Numbered from the stretch's first letter, positions 1-8,827 are shown. The stretch: DNA of 64,000 nucleotides from Arthrobacter sp. (GCA_031277795.1 JAITLQ010000011.1:61744-125743); one strand, 5' to 3'. Program-made: numbers and translations. Notes: a model not told the origin generated them from the sequence alone.

Positions 1-2
1 CG

Positions 3-596
3 GAGCGAATCGCCCGCGTCGCCTGCGTGGAGATGGGTTGCTCCGTCATGATCTCCGGATTTCCGATGGACGGGGCCACGGCCAAGGCCGCCTTGGTCCC
101 CGACTCGCTGAGCCACTGCAGCAACATCGGCTCGGCGATCCTCGCCGCCCGCGAGGAGAAGCGCGACCCGGTCGAGGCCATCGTGGAGCTCGTGCGCGGG
201 CGCGAGCTCTTCGGCGGCAAGGTGGTGGACGTCCAGCGCGGGACCACGGCCGGTTTCGCCCGCGGCCGCGCCCGCATCGAGACCGGTAGCGGGACCGATG
301 CGAAGGCGCTCGAGCTCAACTTCCAGAACGAGCATCTCGTGGCGAAGACGGAGACCGAAGTGCTGGTCACCGCCCCCGACCTCATCATGGTGGTGGATCA
401 CGACTCGGGTGAGCCGATCACCACGGAGGCGCTGCGCTACGGCCAGCGCGTGCGGGTGCTCGCCGCGCCCTCGGACCCCCGCTGGCATGAGCCGGCCGCG
501 CTGGCCATGGTGGGTCCGCGCTACTTCGGGTACGAGATGCCCTCCCACCGCTGGGACGGCAGCACCGATGCCGAGCCGGCTGCGGTGGCGTCGTGA
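3..596 (+). CDS. DUF917 family protein (S-methyl-thiohydantoin desulfurase-type), 5' end outside window
   Basis: The reading frame is open to the left edge, so only about 198 C-terminal residues are present. The segment FQNEHLVA, the phrase VTAPDLIMVVD and the ending EPITTEALRYGQRVRVL recur almost unchanged in the next gene, which marks it as a paralogue of the DUF917 family. Pfam now links this family to S-methyl-thiohydantoin desulfurase, a step in degradation of thiohydantoin or methylated-histidine-type compounds. The stop overlaps the GTG start of the next gene by 4 bp, so the two are translationally coupled. The substrate is unknown; metabolism of a hydantoin-like or purine-related ring is an inference from the family and the PucR regulator downstream. 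Confidence 0.8.
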   Translation, partial: ERIARVACVEMGCSVMISGFPMDGATAKAALVPDSLSHCSNIGSAILAAREEKRDPVEAIVELVRGRELFGGKVVDVQRGTTAGFARGRARIETGSGTDAKALELNFQNEHLVAKTETEVLVTAPDLIMVVDHDSGEPITTEALRYGQRVRVLAAPSDPRWHEPAALAMVGPRYFGYEMPSHRWDGSTDAEPAAVAS

Positions 597-1675
597 GCTG
601 GCAGCTCCACGCGGAGGATCTTTCTGATCTGGCCCGCGGCGCCACCCTTCTCGGAACGGGCGGCGGCGGAGATCCCTATATCGGGCAGAAGCTGGTCGAG
701 CGTGTGCTCGGCGAGCGCTCCATCACGGTGTGGGACCCGGAGGACGTCCCGGCGGATGCGCTCGTGATTCCGACGGCCCAGATGGGGGCACCCACCGTCA
801 TGGTGGAGAAGATTCCGGCCGGGACCGAACCGACGCTCGCACTGCGCACGCTCGAGGAACATCTCGGCCGCACCGCCCAGGCCACCATGCCCATCGAGTG
901 CGGGGGCATTAACTCCATGATCCCGCTCATCGTCGCCGCGGAGACAGGCCTGCCCGTCGTCGACGCCGACGGGATGGGGCGTGCCTTCCCCGAGCTGTCG
1001 ATGGAGACGTTTGCCGTCTACGGCGTTCACGGTTCCCCGCTTGCGTTGGCAGGGGAACGCGGCGAGCGCGTCATCATCGACACTGGGGACGACGACCAGC
1101 AGATGGAGTGGCTGGCGCGCGGGGTGACCATCCGGCTGGGTGGTGTTGGCCACATCGCCGAGTACGCCATGTCGGGTGATCAGGTTCGCGCAACGGCCGT
1201 GCCGCGCACGTTGTCCATGGCGCTGAACCTCGGGCGGGCCATTCGGGAGGCACGGGAGCGCCACGAGGACCCCTTCGAGGCGATCGCCACCGCCCTGGCC
1301 CCCACGCTCTACAGCCACGTTCGCGAGCTTTTCCGCGGCAAGGTCGCCGATGTTGAGCGGCGCACCACGGAGGGCTTTGCGCGCGGCAGGGCCATCATCG
1401 AGTCCCCGGGGGGCGAGCAACTGGAGATCGACTTTCAGAACGAGAACCTCATGGCGCGCCGCGATGGCGCCGTGGTGGCCATCGTTCCCGATCTCATCTG
1501 CGTCGTCGACGCCGAGACGGCCGAACCGATCACCACGGAGGGCCTTCGCTACGGCCAGCGGGTGCGCGTGCTTGGCATCTCGACACCGGAGCTCATGCGT
1601 ACCCCCGAGGCGTTGGCGACGTTTGGACCTGCGGCCTTCGGGCTGAGCGAACCGTTTGTCCCCGTGGAGTCCTAA
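593..1675 (+). CDS. DUF917 family protein (S-methyl-thiohydantoin desulfurase-type)
   Basis: A 360-aa protein of the usual length for DUF917, starting with GTG inside the stop of the preceding gene. The N-terminal half carries the family's glycine-rich stretch (LGTGGGGDPY, about residues 21-30), then IECGGINSMIPL and VVDADGMGRAFPEL. The C-terminal half carries RGKVADVERRTTEGFARG and the EPITTEGLRYGQRVRVL ending. No signal peptide or membrane segment is seen, so it is probably cytoplasmic. It is the second of three tandem paralogues; members of the family often occur in pairs near hydantoinase or permease genes. The exact reaction cannot be read from sequence. Confidence 0.88.
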   Translation: MSWQLHAEDLSDLARGATLLGTGGGGDPYIGQKLVERVLGERSITVWDPEDVPADALVIPTAQMGAPTVMVEKIPAGTEPTLALRTLEEHLGRTAQATMPIECGGINSMIPLIVAAETGLPVVDADGMGRAFPELSMETFAVYGVHGSPLALAGERGERVIIDTGDDDQQMEWLARGVTIRLGGVGHIAEYAMSGDQVRATAVPRTLSMALNLGRAIREARERHEDPFEAIATALAPTLYSHVRELFRGKVADVERRTTEGFARGRAIIESPGGEQLEIDFQNENLMARRDGAVVAIVPDLICVVDAETAEPITTEGLRYGQRVRVLGISTPELMRTPEALATFGPAAFGLSEPFVPVES

Positions 1676-1706
1676 GCGGCGCCGCGCCGCCGCCTAGACT
1701 TGAACC

Positions 1707-2753
1707 ATGACGAGGACCCTCGGAGCCGAGCACCTTCCGGTGCTGGCCCGGGGGTTCTCCTGGTTGGGCGCCGGCGGTGGCGGAAGCACCCTCACTCTTG
1801 AGCTGATGCTTCGCCAGCGCCAGCCGTGGCCTCTCACGGTGCATGACGCTCAGGAGTTGTCTCCGGCAACACCGGCCGTGGCGGTCGGCTACGCCGGGTC
1901 CACCTATCTCATGACCGAACGCCTGCCGGACACTGCGCTCTTCGCCCCGCTCCTGGCGGCGGCGGAGCGCTGGACCGGGCAAGCGGCCCGGGCCGTGTGT
2001 TCCATCGAGGGCGGCGGCATGAACGGTCTGACCCCCTTCCTACTGGCGCCGCACCTCCAGCTTGTCGACGCCGACTTCACGGGCAGGGCCCTCCCCCGCT
2101 TCGACCAGATGACCATGTTCGTTGACGAGGTTCCCGGCCTGCTCGCGTGCGTCTCCACGGGAGCCGGAGGGGTCTGTGTCATCGAGGCGAGCCGCGCCCA
2201 GGACGTCGAGGCGCTCGTGCGCTCGGCGGTGGTCTGCGCCGGCGGTGTCGGCCCCGTCCTCATTGCCGGTTTCACCGTTGGTCAACTGGCGGAGCACGCC
2301 ATCACGGGCGGGCTGGAGCGCGCGCTTGCCGTGGGCCGCGTGGATCCGAGCGGGCCCCCGGCCGAGGTCGCAGCGGCCGTCGGAGGACGGTACGTGGGGG
2401 GCGGCCGCGTGGAGTCGGTGACGCCGGGCGTGAGCGACCCCTATGCGTCCTCCGCTCTCATGGTGGGTGACGACGGAACGGTCCTCCGGTTGATCTCCCA
2501 CACCGAATTTCTTGCCGTCCAGCGTGACGGCGCGGTCATCGCGAGCGCGCCCGAGGTGATCGTCTGCCTCGACCCCAGCACCAACGAGATTCTTGAGGTC
2601 CAAGGCATCCATCCGGCCAGGCGGGTGGAGATCTTCGCCCTCCCGGCCCCCTCCTGGTGGTCCGCGCGCCCGCACCGTCTCGCTCACGTCACCCCGGCGG
2701 CCTACGGCGTGCAGGGACTGGACCAGGAAGGGGCAGCATGCAGCACACCTTGA
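1707..2753 (+). CDS. DUF917 family protein, third and more diverged paralogue
   Basis: A 348-aa protein that starts 31 bp after the second DUF917 gene. It keeps the family landmarks in the same order: LGAGGGGSTL near residue 20, IEGGGMNGLTPF, and LVDADFTGRALPRF. It is clearly more diverged, with Gly replacing Cys in the IECGG motif and a different tail. It may have another substrate or be a partner subunit of the upstream pair. Its last 16 bp overlap the start of the PucR regulator gene, so all four genes look like one transcription unit. Confidence 0.85.
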   Translation: MTRTLGAEHLPVLARGFSWLGAGGGGSTLTLELMLRQRQPWPLTVHDAQELSPATPAVAVGYAGSTYLMTERLPDTALFAPLLAAAERWTGQAARAVCSIEGGGMNGLTPFLLAPHLQLVDADFTGRALPRFDQMTMFVDEVPGLLACVSTGAGGVCVIEASRAQDVEALVRSAVVCAGGVGPVLIAGFTVGQLAEHAITGGLERALAVGRVDPSGPPAEVAAAVGGRYVGGGRVESVTPGVSDPYASSALMVGDDGTVLRLISHTEFLAVQRDGAVIASAPEVIVCLDPSTNEILEVQGIHPARRVEIFALPAPSWWSARPHRLAHVTPAAYGVQGLDQEGAACSTP

Positions 2754-4300
2754 GCCTGCAGGCTCTGGTGGCACACCCCCGCAACGGTGGCCTGCGGTGG
2801 ATCGAGCCAGGCGACGGCACCGGGCCTTCCGCCCATCCCGTGGTTCCCCTCCGCGATGTGGTCCTCGTGACCTCGGTCGACGAGCTCCCTTCCTGCACGG
2901 GCGGTGAATCGACGCAGCCGGGCTCCCCCGGGTCGCTCGTGGTCTTCACCCAAACCCCACCACGCGAACCGTGGGAGGCCGACGCGCTGCTGCGCCGCGT
3001 GAAGTCACGCGGGCACGCCGCCCTGGCCTTCAAGGAGCCCGTCGCCCTGGGGGCCGGAACGTTGGCCGTGGCTCGCCGGCTCGGGTTGTTGATCCTGGGT
3101 GCAGGCGCCCCGCTCGAGCTCGCCCGCGCAGCGTGGGAACTGCAGGGCAACCAGGACGCCCTCACGCTGGGCTATGTGCGCAAGGTCGCCCAATCGATCG
3201 AGTACCACGCCGACCACGTCCAAGACCTCCTGCGCCACCTCGCCGCAAGCGTGGGCCACGGAGTGGCCCTTGTCGATCGCGAGGGCGTCTTGTTGGAGGC
3301 CGGGCAGCACCTCTCCCCGGATCTGCATGCCGCGCTGCGCTCGGACGCCTGGACGCGTGCGACTCACGCCGGCGGCGCCTCCGGGGCGTCGGTACGGGTG
3401 GAAAGCCCCAGCCGCGAGGGCCTGCGGCTCGTGTTCTTCGACCGCGGCCTCGCAGGCACCCAGCTCTCGGCTCTCTCGGTGGCCGCCGAGACGGCCATGC
3501 CCGCCGTAGCGGCGCGCCTGCTCATCGACGAAGTGGCCTCGGTGAACAACGCGTCGATCGACTCGGGACTCATCCGCGATTTCCTCGAGCAGCCGGGCGG
3601 ACCGGACTCGGACGTGCGCCGCCGCATGCATGAGCGGGGCTGGCGCACCTCCGGCGTGCACCTGGGTTTCCGCATCCTCGGGCTCAGTCGCCTCACGCCG
3701 CTCGAACTCCTGCGTAGCGTTTCTCGTGAAACGCGGACCTGGGACGTAGACACCCATGCGAGCACCGCGGGCCTCGGTGTGATCGGCTGGCTGACCTTCT
3801 CCGAACCGCCCTCCAGCCAGGAGCTCGAACGCCACACCTCGGCGCTGCGCGAGCTACACCGGGAGCTGCGGCGCTCCTTCAACGTCTCTACTGGCGTGGG
3901 GACACCGGAGGCGGGTGCCGAGGGTCTCGCCTCGAGCCTCGACGCCGCCGGTGAGGCGGCGCGCGTGGCCGCCCAGCGTGAGCGCGGCGGCCACTTCCTG
4001 CGCATCGACGCACTCGGCCTGGAACAGCTGCTGCTCTCGCGCACGCGCAACGACACCTTCCTGCCCACCGCACGCTCGCTCCTGCAGCCCCTCATCGATG
4101 CTGGGGGCGAGCTGCTCCCCACGCTGGGGGCCTACCTCGACCACGAGTCCTCCACGGCCGCGACGGCCCAGGCGCTCGGCTACCACCGCAACACCGTGAG
4201 CACCAGGATCGAGCGCATCAAGGACCTGCTTGGCCTTGACCTTGCGGATCCGGACACCCGCCTTGCGGTGCACTTGGCGCTGAGGGCGCTCCAAGACTGA
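2738..4300 (+). CDS. PucR family transcriptional regulator
   Basis: A 520-aa regulator. The ATG at 2738 is chosen because AGGAAGGGG lies just upstream and the longer open frame has no good ribosome site. The N-terminal part resembles the PucR-like ligand-sensing domain, and the C-terminus (about residues 465-520) is the PucR helix-turn-helix: a leucine-rich run, ALGYHRNTVSTRIERI, then GLDLADPDTRLAVHLAL. Such proteins activate purine, amine or amino-acid catabolic genes in response to a pathway metabolite. It overlaps the third DUF917 gene by 16 bp and probably controls this operon or the convergent dehydrogenase/permease operon. Residues SVSRET are encoded by a parS-like sequence. Confidence 0.88.
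   Translation: MQHTLSLQALVAHPRNGGLRWIEPGDGTGPSAHPVVPLRDVVLVTSVDELPSCTGGESTQPGSPGSLVVFTQTPPREPWEADALLRRVKSRGHAALAFKEPVALGAGTLAVARRLGLLILGAGAPLELARAAWELQGNQDALTLGYVRKVAQSIEYHADHVQDLLRHLAASVGHGVALVDREGVLLEAGQHLSPDLHAALRSDAWTRATHAGGASGASVRVESPSREGLRLVFFDRGLAGTQLSALSVAAETAMPAVAARLLIDEVASVNNASIDSGLIRDFLEQPGGPDSDVRRRMHERGWRTSGVHLGFRILGLSRLTPLELLRSVSRETRTWDVDTHASTAGLGVIGWLTFSEPPSSQELERHTSALRELHRELRRSFNVSTGVGTPEAGAEGLASSLDAAGEAARVAAQRERGGHFLRIDALGLEQLLLSRTRNDTFLPTARSLLQPLIDAGGELLPTLGAYLDHESSTAATAQALGYHRNTVSTRIERIKDLLGLDLADPDTRLAVHLALRALQD
3718..3733. other. parS-like site inside the PucR gene
   Basis: The 14-bp core here is GTTTCTCGTGAAAC, one mismatch from the ParB-binding core GTTTCACGTGAAAC found near parB. 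It is embedded in coding sequence and spells VSRET. It lies about 57 kb from parB. Binding is not shown; a chance match in a long coding sequence is possible. Confidence 0.4.
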
Positions 4301-4312
4301 GCTAGAGCACGA

Positions 4313-4374
4313 CGACGCCCTCCCGCACACCAGCGGGAAGGCGTCGCCACCGTTCGCGTCGCCCGAGGCGACGC
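4313..4374. terminator. Paired hairpins between convergent genes
   Basis: Two inverted repeats lie between the convergent PucR and permease genes: CGACGCC-c-TCCCGC with its complement (4313-4346, 13 bp with one mismatch), then GCGTCGCC-cga-GGCGACGC (4356-4374). There is no T-run, as is common for terminators in very GC-rich actinobacteria. Likely a bidirectional terminator. Confidence 0.6.
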
Positions 4375-4388
4375 ATGCGCGCCGGAGC

Positions 4389-5837
4389 TCAGCCCACGCC
4401 GTCGAGCATGTCGGTCTCGGTGTTGCCGATCGCGGCAATGACGTGCGGGCGCCGGGCCCGCAGGAAGAGGTACCAGGCGACGGCGATCGCCATCGTCGCA
4501 AGGAAGAGGTACGGGATCACGTTGACGGGGAACACCGGCACCGGCCACACGTTCGCGTAGAAGACGTAGAGCATGCCGAGGACCGCCACGCTGGCGCAGA
4601 TCCACACGAGCGTGTTCTTCATGCCCTCGCGCCGCGTGTAGACAACACAGGCGATGGCGACGAGCGCGTAGGCCACCATGTAGCCGTACGTTCCGTAGGT
4701 GTCCACGTAGACCGTGATGTCCATGGGCGCGGTGCCCATCAGGAGCAAGACGATGTCCAGGACGATCGCGAGCGGGCCGGCGATGAGCAGCACGCGGTGC
4801 GGCGTGAGGTGACGCTCGTGGGTGCGGCCGAAGCTCTCGTGGATCACGCCCTCCTGACCCATGACATAGAGGATGCGTCCCACCACATTGAGGGGAGCCA
4901 CCACCACGGCAAAGAAGGAGGCGCCCACGCCGAAGGTCAGGACGGGCCCGAACCAGCCCGGCATGCCGATGAGCGTCGCAATGTCCTCCAACGGGGAGGC
5001 GGAGCTGGCGAGGTCATCGTGCAGGACGGCGATCTGCGTGTAGGCAGAGAAGACGTAGAGGACGCCCACGGCCACGGCGCTCCACATGATGGCGCGGGGG
5101 ATCGCCGTGTGGGGGTTCTTGGCCTCGCGGCCCAGCGCGTCGGCGGAGGAGAAACCAACGAAGCCCAGGATGCCGAGCACCATGCCGGCAGCGACGCCCT
5201 GGAAGGGGGCGTCCTTGAGCGAGAACTGCGCCGGGTCCCAGGCCTGCGGGCCGGCCCACACGAGCGCCATGACCAGGAGGACGAGGATGATCGTCACGGA
5301 AACGAGCTCAAGCACGAGCGAGATGCGCGCGGAGAGGCGGATGCCGCGAATGGTGAACAGGGTGGCCAAGCCGCCCAGCACGATCGCGAGCAGGATGTCC
5401 GCACCCACGCCCTCGGCAGGGACGCCGAGCAGGCGCAGGAACTGGCCCATGTAGGACACGGAGCCGCCCAGCGAGCCGGCGGCGATGCCGAAGCAGCCGA
5501 CCAGGAGCGCCCAGCCGGCGATGTAGGCGCCGGTGGGGCCGAGCCCCTTCGCGACATACGTATAGAGGGAGCCGGCGGAGGCGTGGCGCCGGGCGAAGAC
5601 CACCACGCAGTAGCCGACGCACAGGATGACGAGGGTCGCCAGGATGAAGGCGGCGACGGTGCCGTTGCCCGCGCCAACGAAGATGCTGGCGGCGGTGAAG
5701 GCGATGACCGCGCTGGGGGCGATGTTGGCGATCGCCTGCGCGGCGAGTTCCGGGCCGGACATCACGCCGCGGCGCAGACCGGCGTCGACGGGGGCAGCCG
5801 ACGCGTTGGCCCCGACAGGGGGCGAGGAGAGGGACAT
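4389..5837 (-). CDS. APC superfamily amino acid permease
   Basis: A 482-aa integral membrane protein with about 12 hydrophobic segments. The N-terminal MSGPELAAQAIANIAPSA is typical of the amino acid-polyamine-organocation superfamily, as is GFVGFSSADALGREAKNPH in the middle (the EAT/GABA-permease-like signature after helix 6). It would import an amino acid or amine by proton symport. It lies 39 bp downstream of the alcohol dehydrogenase gene on the same strand, so the two form an operon. The substrate is not predictable; a compound degraded through an alcohol or aldehyde is an inference from the partner enzyme. Confidence 0.88.
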   Translation of the reverse strand: MSLSSPPVGANASAAPVDAGLRRGVMSGPELAAQAIANIAPSAVIAFTAASIFVGAGNGTVAAFILATLVILCVGYCVVVFARRHASAGSLYTYVAKGLGPTGAYIAGWALLVGCFGIAAGSLGGSVSYMGQFLRLLGVPAEGVGADILLAIVLGGLATLFTIRGIRLSARISLVLELVSVTIILVLLVMALVWAGPQAWDPAQFSLKDAPFQGVAAGMVLGILGFVGFSSADALGREAKNPHTAIPRAIMWSAVAVGVLYVFSAYTQIAVLHDDLASSASPLEDIATLIGMPGWFGPVLTFGVGASFFAVVVAPLNVVGRILYVMGQEGVIHESFGRTHERHLTPHRVLLIAGPLAIVLDIVLLLMGTAPMDITVYVDTYGTYGYMVAYALVAIACVVYTRREGMKNTLVWICASVAVLGMLYVFYANVWPVPVFPVNVIPYLFLATMAIAVAWYLFLRARRPHVIAAIGNTETDMLDGVG

Positions 5838-5876
5838 GGGGGAGCCTTTGGATCAGGGGCGGGAGCGGGGGGTGGC

Positions 5877-6974
5877 TCAGGGAATGAGCAGGGTGCGCAG
5901 GGCTGCGCCGGACTCGAGCTCGTCGAGGGCCTCGCGGGCCTCGGCCAGGGGACGGCGGCCCGAGATCAGCGGATCGAGCTTCAGCTGACCATCCATGTAC
6001 TTGTCCACGAGCGCGGGGATGTCGATCGCGGGGCGGACGGAACCGTAGTTGGAGCCGAGGATGCGCTGATCGGCCTCCGCGAGCACGAGCGGCTCGAAGG
6101 AGGCCTTGGCACCCGTGGGCGGCAGGCCCACGATGACCGCGGCGCCGCCGAGGCCAAGCATCTTGATGGCCTGCTCCGTGGTGATGGTGCGACCGATCGC
6201 GTCGAAGGCGTAGTCGACACCGTCGGGAATGAGCGCGAGGAGCTGCTCCACGGCGTCGCCCTTGGACCCGTCGATGCGGTCGGTGGCGCCGAACTGCACG
6301 GCCATGGCCGTCTTCTCGGGGAGCACGTCGATCGCCACGATGCGATCGGCGCCGGCCAGCTTGGCGCCCTGAACCACGTTGAGCCCCACGCCGCCGCAGC
6401 CGATGACGGCCACGGTGGAGCCCGGCTCCACGGCGGCGGTGTTGAGCACGGCGCCAACGCCCGTGGCGACGGCGCAGCCGACGACGGCGATGACGTCAAG
6501 CGGCGCGTCGTCGCGCACCTTGATGGCACCGGAGGCGGGGACCACGACCTCCTCCGCGTAGGAGGAGACGCCGAGGTAGTGGTGCATCGTCTCGCCATCG
6601 CGGCTCAGGCGCGAGGTACCGTCGAAGAGGACGCCCTTGGGAGCCACGACGGTGGCGACCTTCTGGCAGCGGGCCTCATGGCCCTGGCGGCAATAGCGGC
6701 ACTCCCCGCACGGCGGCACCCAGGAGAGCACCACGTGGTCACCGACCGCGAGCGAGGTAACGCCCTCGCCCAGTTCGGTGACCACGCCGGAGCCCTCGTG
6801 GCCCATCACCAGGGGAGCAGGAGCATCCCATTCGCCGCGCTTCACGTGCAGATCCGAGTGGCACACGCCGGCGGCCGCGATCTTGACGCGGACCTCTCCT
6901 GCGCGCGGCCCCTCGAGCTGCACCTCGGTGACCTCGACGGGGGTATCGGTGTCGGTGAAAACGGCGGCCTGCAT
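5877..6974 (-). CDS. Zinc-dependent alcohol dehydrogenase, class III-like (MDR superfamily)
   Basis: A 365-aa medium-chain dehydrogenase that oxidises an alcohol, or reduces an aldehyde, with NAD(P). The start MQAAVFTD at 6974 follows AGGAG; the longer open frame is not typical of the family. Catalytic zinc ligands are C38, H59-E60 and C167 (VVGCAVATGVGA). The structural zinc lobe is intact with C89, C92, C95 and C103. The Rossmann motif GCGGVG is at about 192-197. It is the first gene of an operon with the APC permease and is divergent from a second PucR regulator, which probably controls it through the dyad at 7054-7081. Confidence 0.9.
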   Translation of the reverse strand: MQAAVFTDTDTPVEVTEVQLEGPRAGEVRVKIAAAGVCHSDLHVKRGEWDAPAPLVMGHEGSGVVTELGEGVTSLAVGDHVVLSWVPPCGECRYCRQGHEARCQKVATVVAPKGVLFDGTSRLSRDGETMHHYLGVSSYAEEVVVPASGAIKVRDDAPLDVIAVVGCAVATGVGAVLNTAAVEPGSTVAVIGCGGVGLNVVQGAKLAGADRIVAIDVLPEKTAMAVQFGATDRIDGSKGDAVEQLLALIPDGVDYAFDAIGRTITTEQAIKMLGLGGAAVIVGLPPTGAKASFEPLVLAEADQRILGSNYGSVRPAIDIPALVDKYMDGQLKLDPLISGRRPLAEAREALDELESGAALRTLLIP

Positions 6975-7053
6975 GGGACTCCTTGTGATGAAAGCCGGTG
7001 GGGGAACGTCAGTGAGGCTAGTCACCCACCGTGAGCTGGCGCACTGATCAAAG

Positions 7054-7081
7054 TGTCGATGCTCACCTGAGCAATGCGACA
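7054..7081. promoter_or_regulatory. Dyad operator candidate between adh and the PucR-type gene
   Basis: A 28-bp imperfect inverted repeat: TGTCG-at-GCTCA, two bases, then TGAGC-aatg-CGACA. Outer and inner arms pair perfectly, with unequal spacers of 2 and 4 bases between them. It sits in the 110-bp divergent promoter region and abuts the start of the regulator gene, as expected for an autoregulatory PucR-type binding site. Function is inferred from position. Confidence 0.55.
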
Positions 7082-7083
7082 AT

Positions 7084-8544
7084 GTGTCCATGGCCCGCGA
7101 TCTGCTCGCCCTCGCCGCGGCGCTCGGCGGCTCACTTCACCCCGGCCCAGCCGCAGGTTCCCCCGGCGACGCCACCCTCGTCGACGCCGCGCTGCGCTGG
7201 CGCGACTTCACCCTCATCGGGCACCCCACCTTCGCCACCATCGTGGTCGCCGACCGGCTGGACCTCGACGGGGCCACGCTCGACGGGAGCGACCCCCGAC
7301 TTCCCCTCCTCCCCCGCGCCGTGCTGGCACTGCCGGACACCGATCTGGCGCGGGCCTGGCTACCGGAGGCCCCCGGGACCGTCCTCCTGGCCCCCGCCAC
7401 GACGGGCGAGCTGCTGCACGCCAAGCTCACGGCGGTCTTGGCGCTGGACCAAGCGGCAGAAGACCGGGCCGTGACCCTGGGAACCAAGGTCCTCACCCAG
7501 GTGGCCAGGCGCGGCGGCGCGGCGGCCGTCGTCAACGAGCTGGCCGCCCGCGTGGACGGGTGGGCCGTGCTCCTCGACACCCACGGCCAGACCGTCGCCA
7601 CCTCGGGCGCGGGATCCCTGCATGTGGCCGACGCCGCCGCCGTGGCCTTCAACCGGCCGGTGCGCGTGCGCCACCCCGGGCTCCAGGTGCATCCCGTGGG
7701 ACTGGGAGAGGACCTCACCGCCTACCTCGTCTTCTCTTCCCGCTCGGGCCGCGAGAGCACCCACCGCGATCTCGCCGCCCAAGCCGCCGCCCTCCTGGAC
7801 CTCGTGCTGCGGCGCCAGGACCACTCGGCCACGGAACGACTGGGGCGTGAGGTCATGATGAGCACCGTCCTCGCGGGCGGCTCCGAGGCCGCGACGCTCC
7901 TGCGGCGGTGGGGCGTGCGCGAGGAACGCCTCGCCGCGTTCGAGCTCAGCTCCCGCTCGCAAGCGGTTGACGTGGAGCGCCTCCTGCGGCGTTGGTTCGA
8001 TGCGCTCGGCGTGCCCCACCTCTTCACGCTGGAGCAGGACGTCGCCAAGGGGCTCATCGCCGAGGAATGGCTTGGTGCACTCGAGGACAAGGCCGAGGAA
8101 TTCGGCACCCCGCCGCGCCCGGCGCTGCGCCTCGGTGTGGGTTCCACCCGGCCGGTCGACGCGCTGGGCCCGAGCGCCATCGAGGCCCGCGAGGCGCACC
8201 AGTCGGCGGTGGACGCCGCCGTCACGGTGCGCCGCTACCACCGCATGCCCTCGGTGGAATATGTCATGGATCGACTGGCCGCCTCGGATGCGGCTCGCCT
8301 CGGATCGCTGCTAGACCCGCTCGCCCTACGCCCCGACGGCGAGCAGCTGCTGCGCACCCTGCGCGCGTATCTCGTGGCCAACGGCGCATGGTCGGGGGCC
8401 GCGAGGACGCTGGGAGTGCACCGGCAAACGCTCATGCACCGTGTGGCATCTATCGAGGAACTGACGGGCTGGGACCTCTCCGATGTGGACGCGCGTACCG
8501 GCGCGTGGCTCGCCCTGCGCGCGAGGGGCCTCGGCGCCGGCTGA
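7084..8544 (+). CDS. PucR-type helix-turn-helix regulator (CdaR/PucR C-terminal domain)
   Basis: A 486-aa protein with no membrane segment. The C-terminus has the PucR/CdaR-type DNA-binding helix pair, with LGVHRQTLMHRVASIEEL followed by WDLSDVDARTGAWLAL. The middle (about residues 140-240) looks like a GAF-like sensor region. The start is GTG at 7084 or the in-frame ATG at 7090; neither has a strong ribosome site, so the message may be leaderless. It is divergent from the dehydrogenase/permease operon, its probable target. It is distinct from the PucR protein at 2738-4300. Confidence 0.85.
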   Translation: MSMARDLLALAAALGGSLHPGPAAGSPGDATLVDAALRWRDFTLIGHPTFATIVVADRLDLDGATLDGSDPRLPLLPRAVLALPDTDLARAWLPEAPGTVLLAPATTGELLHAKLTAVLALDQAAEDRAVTLGTKVLTQVARRGGAAAVVNELAARVDGWAVLLDTHGQTVATSGAGSLHVADAAAVAFNRPVRVRHPGLQVHPVGLGEDLTAYLVFSSRSGRESTHRDLAAQAAALLDLVLRRQDHSATERLGREVMMSTVLAGGSEAATLLRRWGVREERLAAFELSSRSQAVDVERLLRRWFDALGVPHLFTLEQDVAKGLIAEEWLGALEDKAEEFGTPPRPALRLGVGSTRPVDALGPSAIEAREAHQSAVDAAVTVRRYHRMPSVEYVMDRLAASDAARLGSLLDPLALRPDGEQLLRTLRAYLVANGAWSGAARTLGVHRQTLMHRVASIEELTGWDLSDVDARTGAWLALRARGLGAG

Positions 8545-8591
8545 GCCGCCGGGCACCCAATCCAGCCCCGCGCCGTCGCCCCTCCTCTCGA

Positions 8592-8662
8592 GGTTTGCCC
8601 ACCCTTCTGGTGCTTTGCCCCGGGTATTACCCGGGGCAAAGCGCAATCACGGTGGGCAAAGC
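8592..8662 (+). repeat. Family A palindromic element, copy A1 (71 bp)
   Basis: Nested palindrome: the outer arm GTTTGCCCACC pairs with GGTGGGCAAAGC. Inside it the 31-bp core reads GCTTTGCCCCGGGTA, T, TACCCGGGGCAAAGC, a perfect 15-bp arm around one base. Identical architecture and exact length recur at 15079 and, reversed, at 17423. This copy is between convergent genes. Confidence 0.85.
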
Positions 8663-8673
8663 CGGCGGCTGCC

Positions 8674-8732
8674 CCTCGCGTACTGCACGGTCACCACAGC
8701 GATCGGACGTGGTGACCGTGCAGTATGCGAGG
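8674..8732. repeat. Singleton long hairpin D (59 bp)
   Basis: Inverted repeat with about 24-bp arms beginning CCTCGC and containing TACTGCACGGTCACCAC, an 11-bp loop, and the complementary arm with one mismatch. It has similar design to families A and B but only one copy in the window. It lies between convergent genes, so it may help termination. Confidence 0.65.
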
Positions 8733-8741
8733 CAGGCACCA

Positions 8742-8792
8742 GGCGAGGTGCCCGACGCCGGGTGGGAACCACCCGGCGTCGGGCACCTCGCC
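8742..8792. terminator. Very stable 24-bp hairpin (type E), end of APC permease gene
   Basis: A perfect 24-bp inverted repeat with a GAA loop. The arm begins GGCGAGGTGCCCGACGCCGG. The core GCCCGACGSCGGGTGG recurs in hairpins at 18407 and 30963. It sits just past the 3' end of the leftward permease gene and between convergent genes, so it is a probable bidirectional terminator. Confidence 0.65.
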
Positions 8793-8827
8793 GCGCAAAC
8801 CTCCGACCTCCGACCTCCGCCCGAGCC

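Noticed and set aside
4443..7034. An 863-codon plus-strand open frame
   Set aside because: Antisense shadow of the APC permease and alcohol dehydrogenase, which have clear family motifs on the minus strand.
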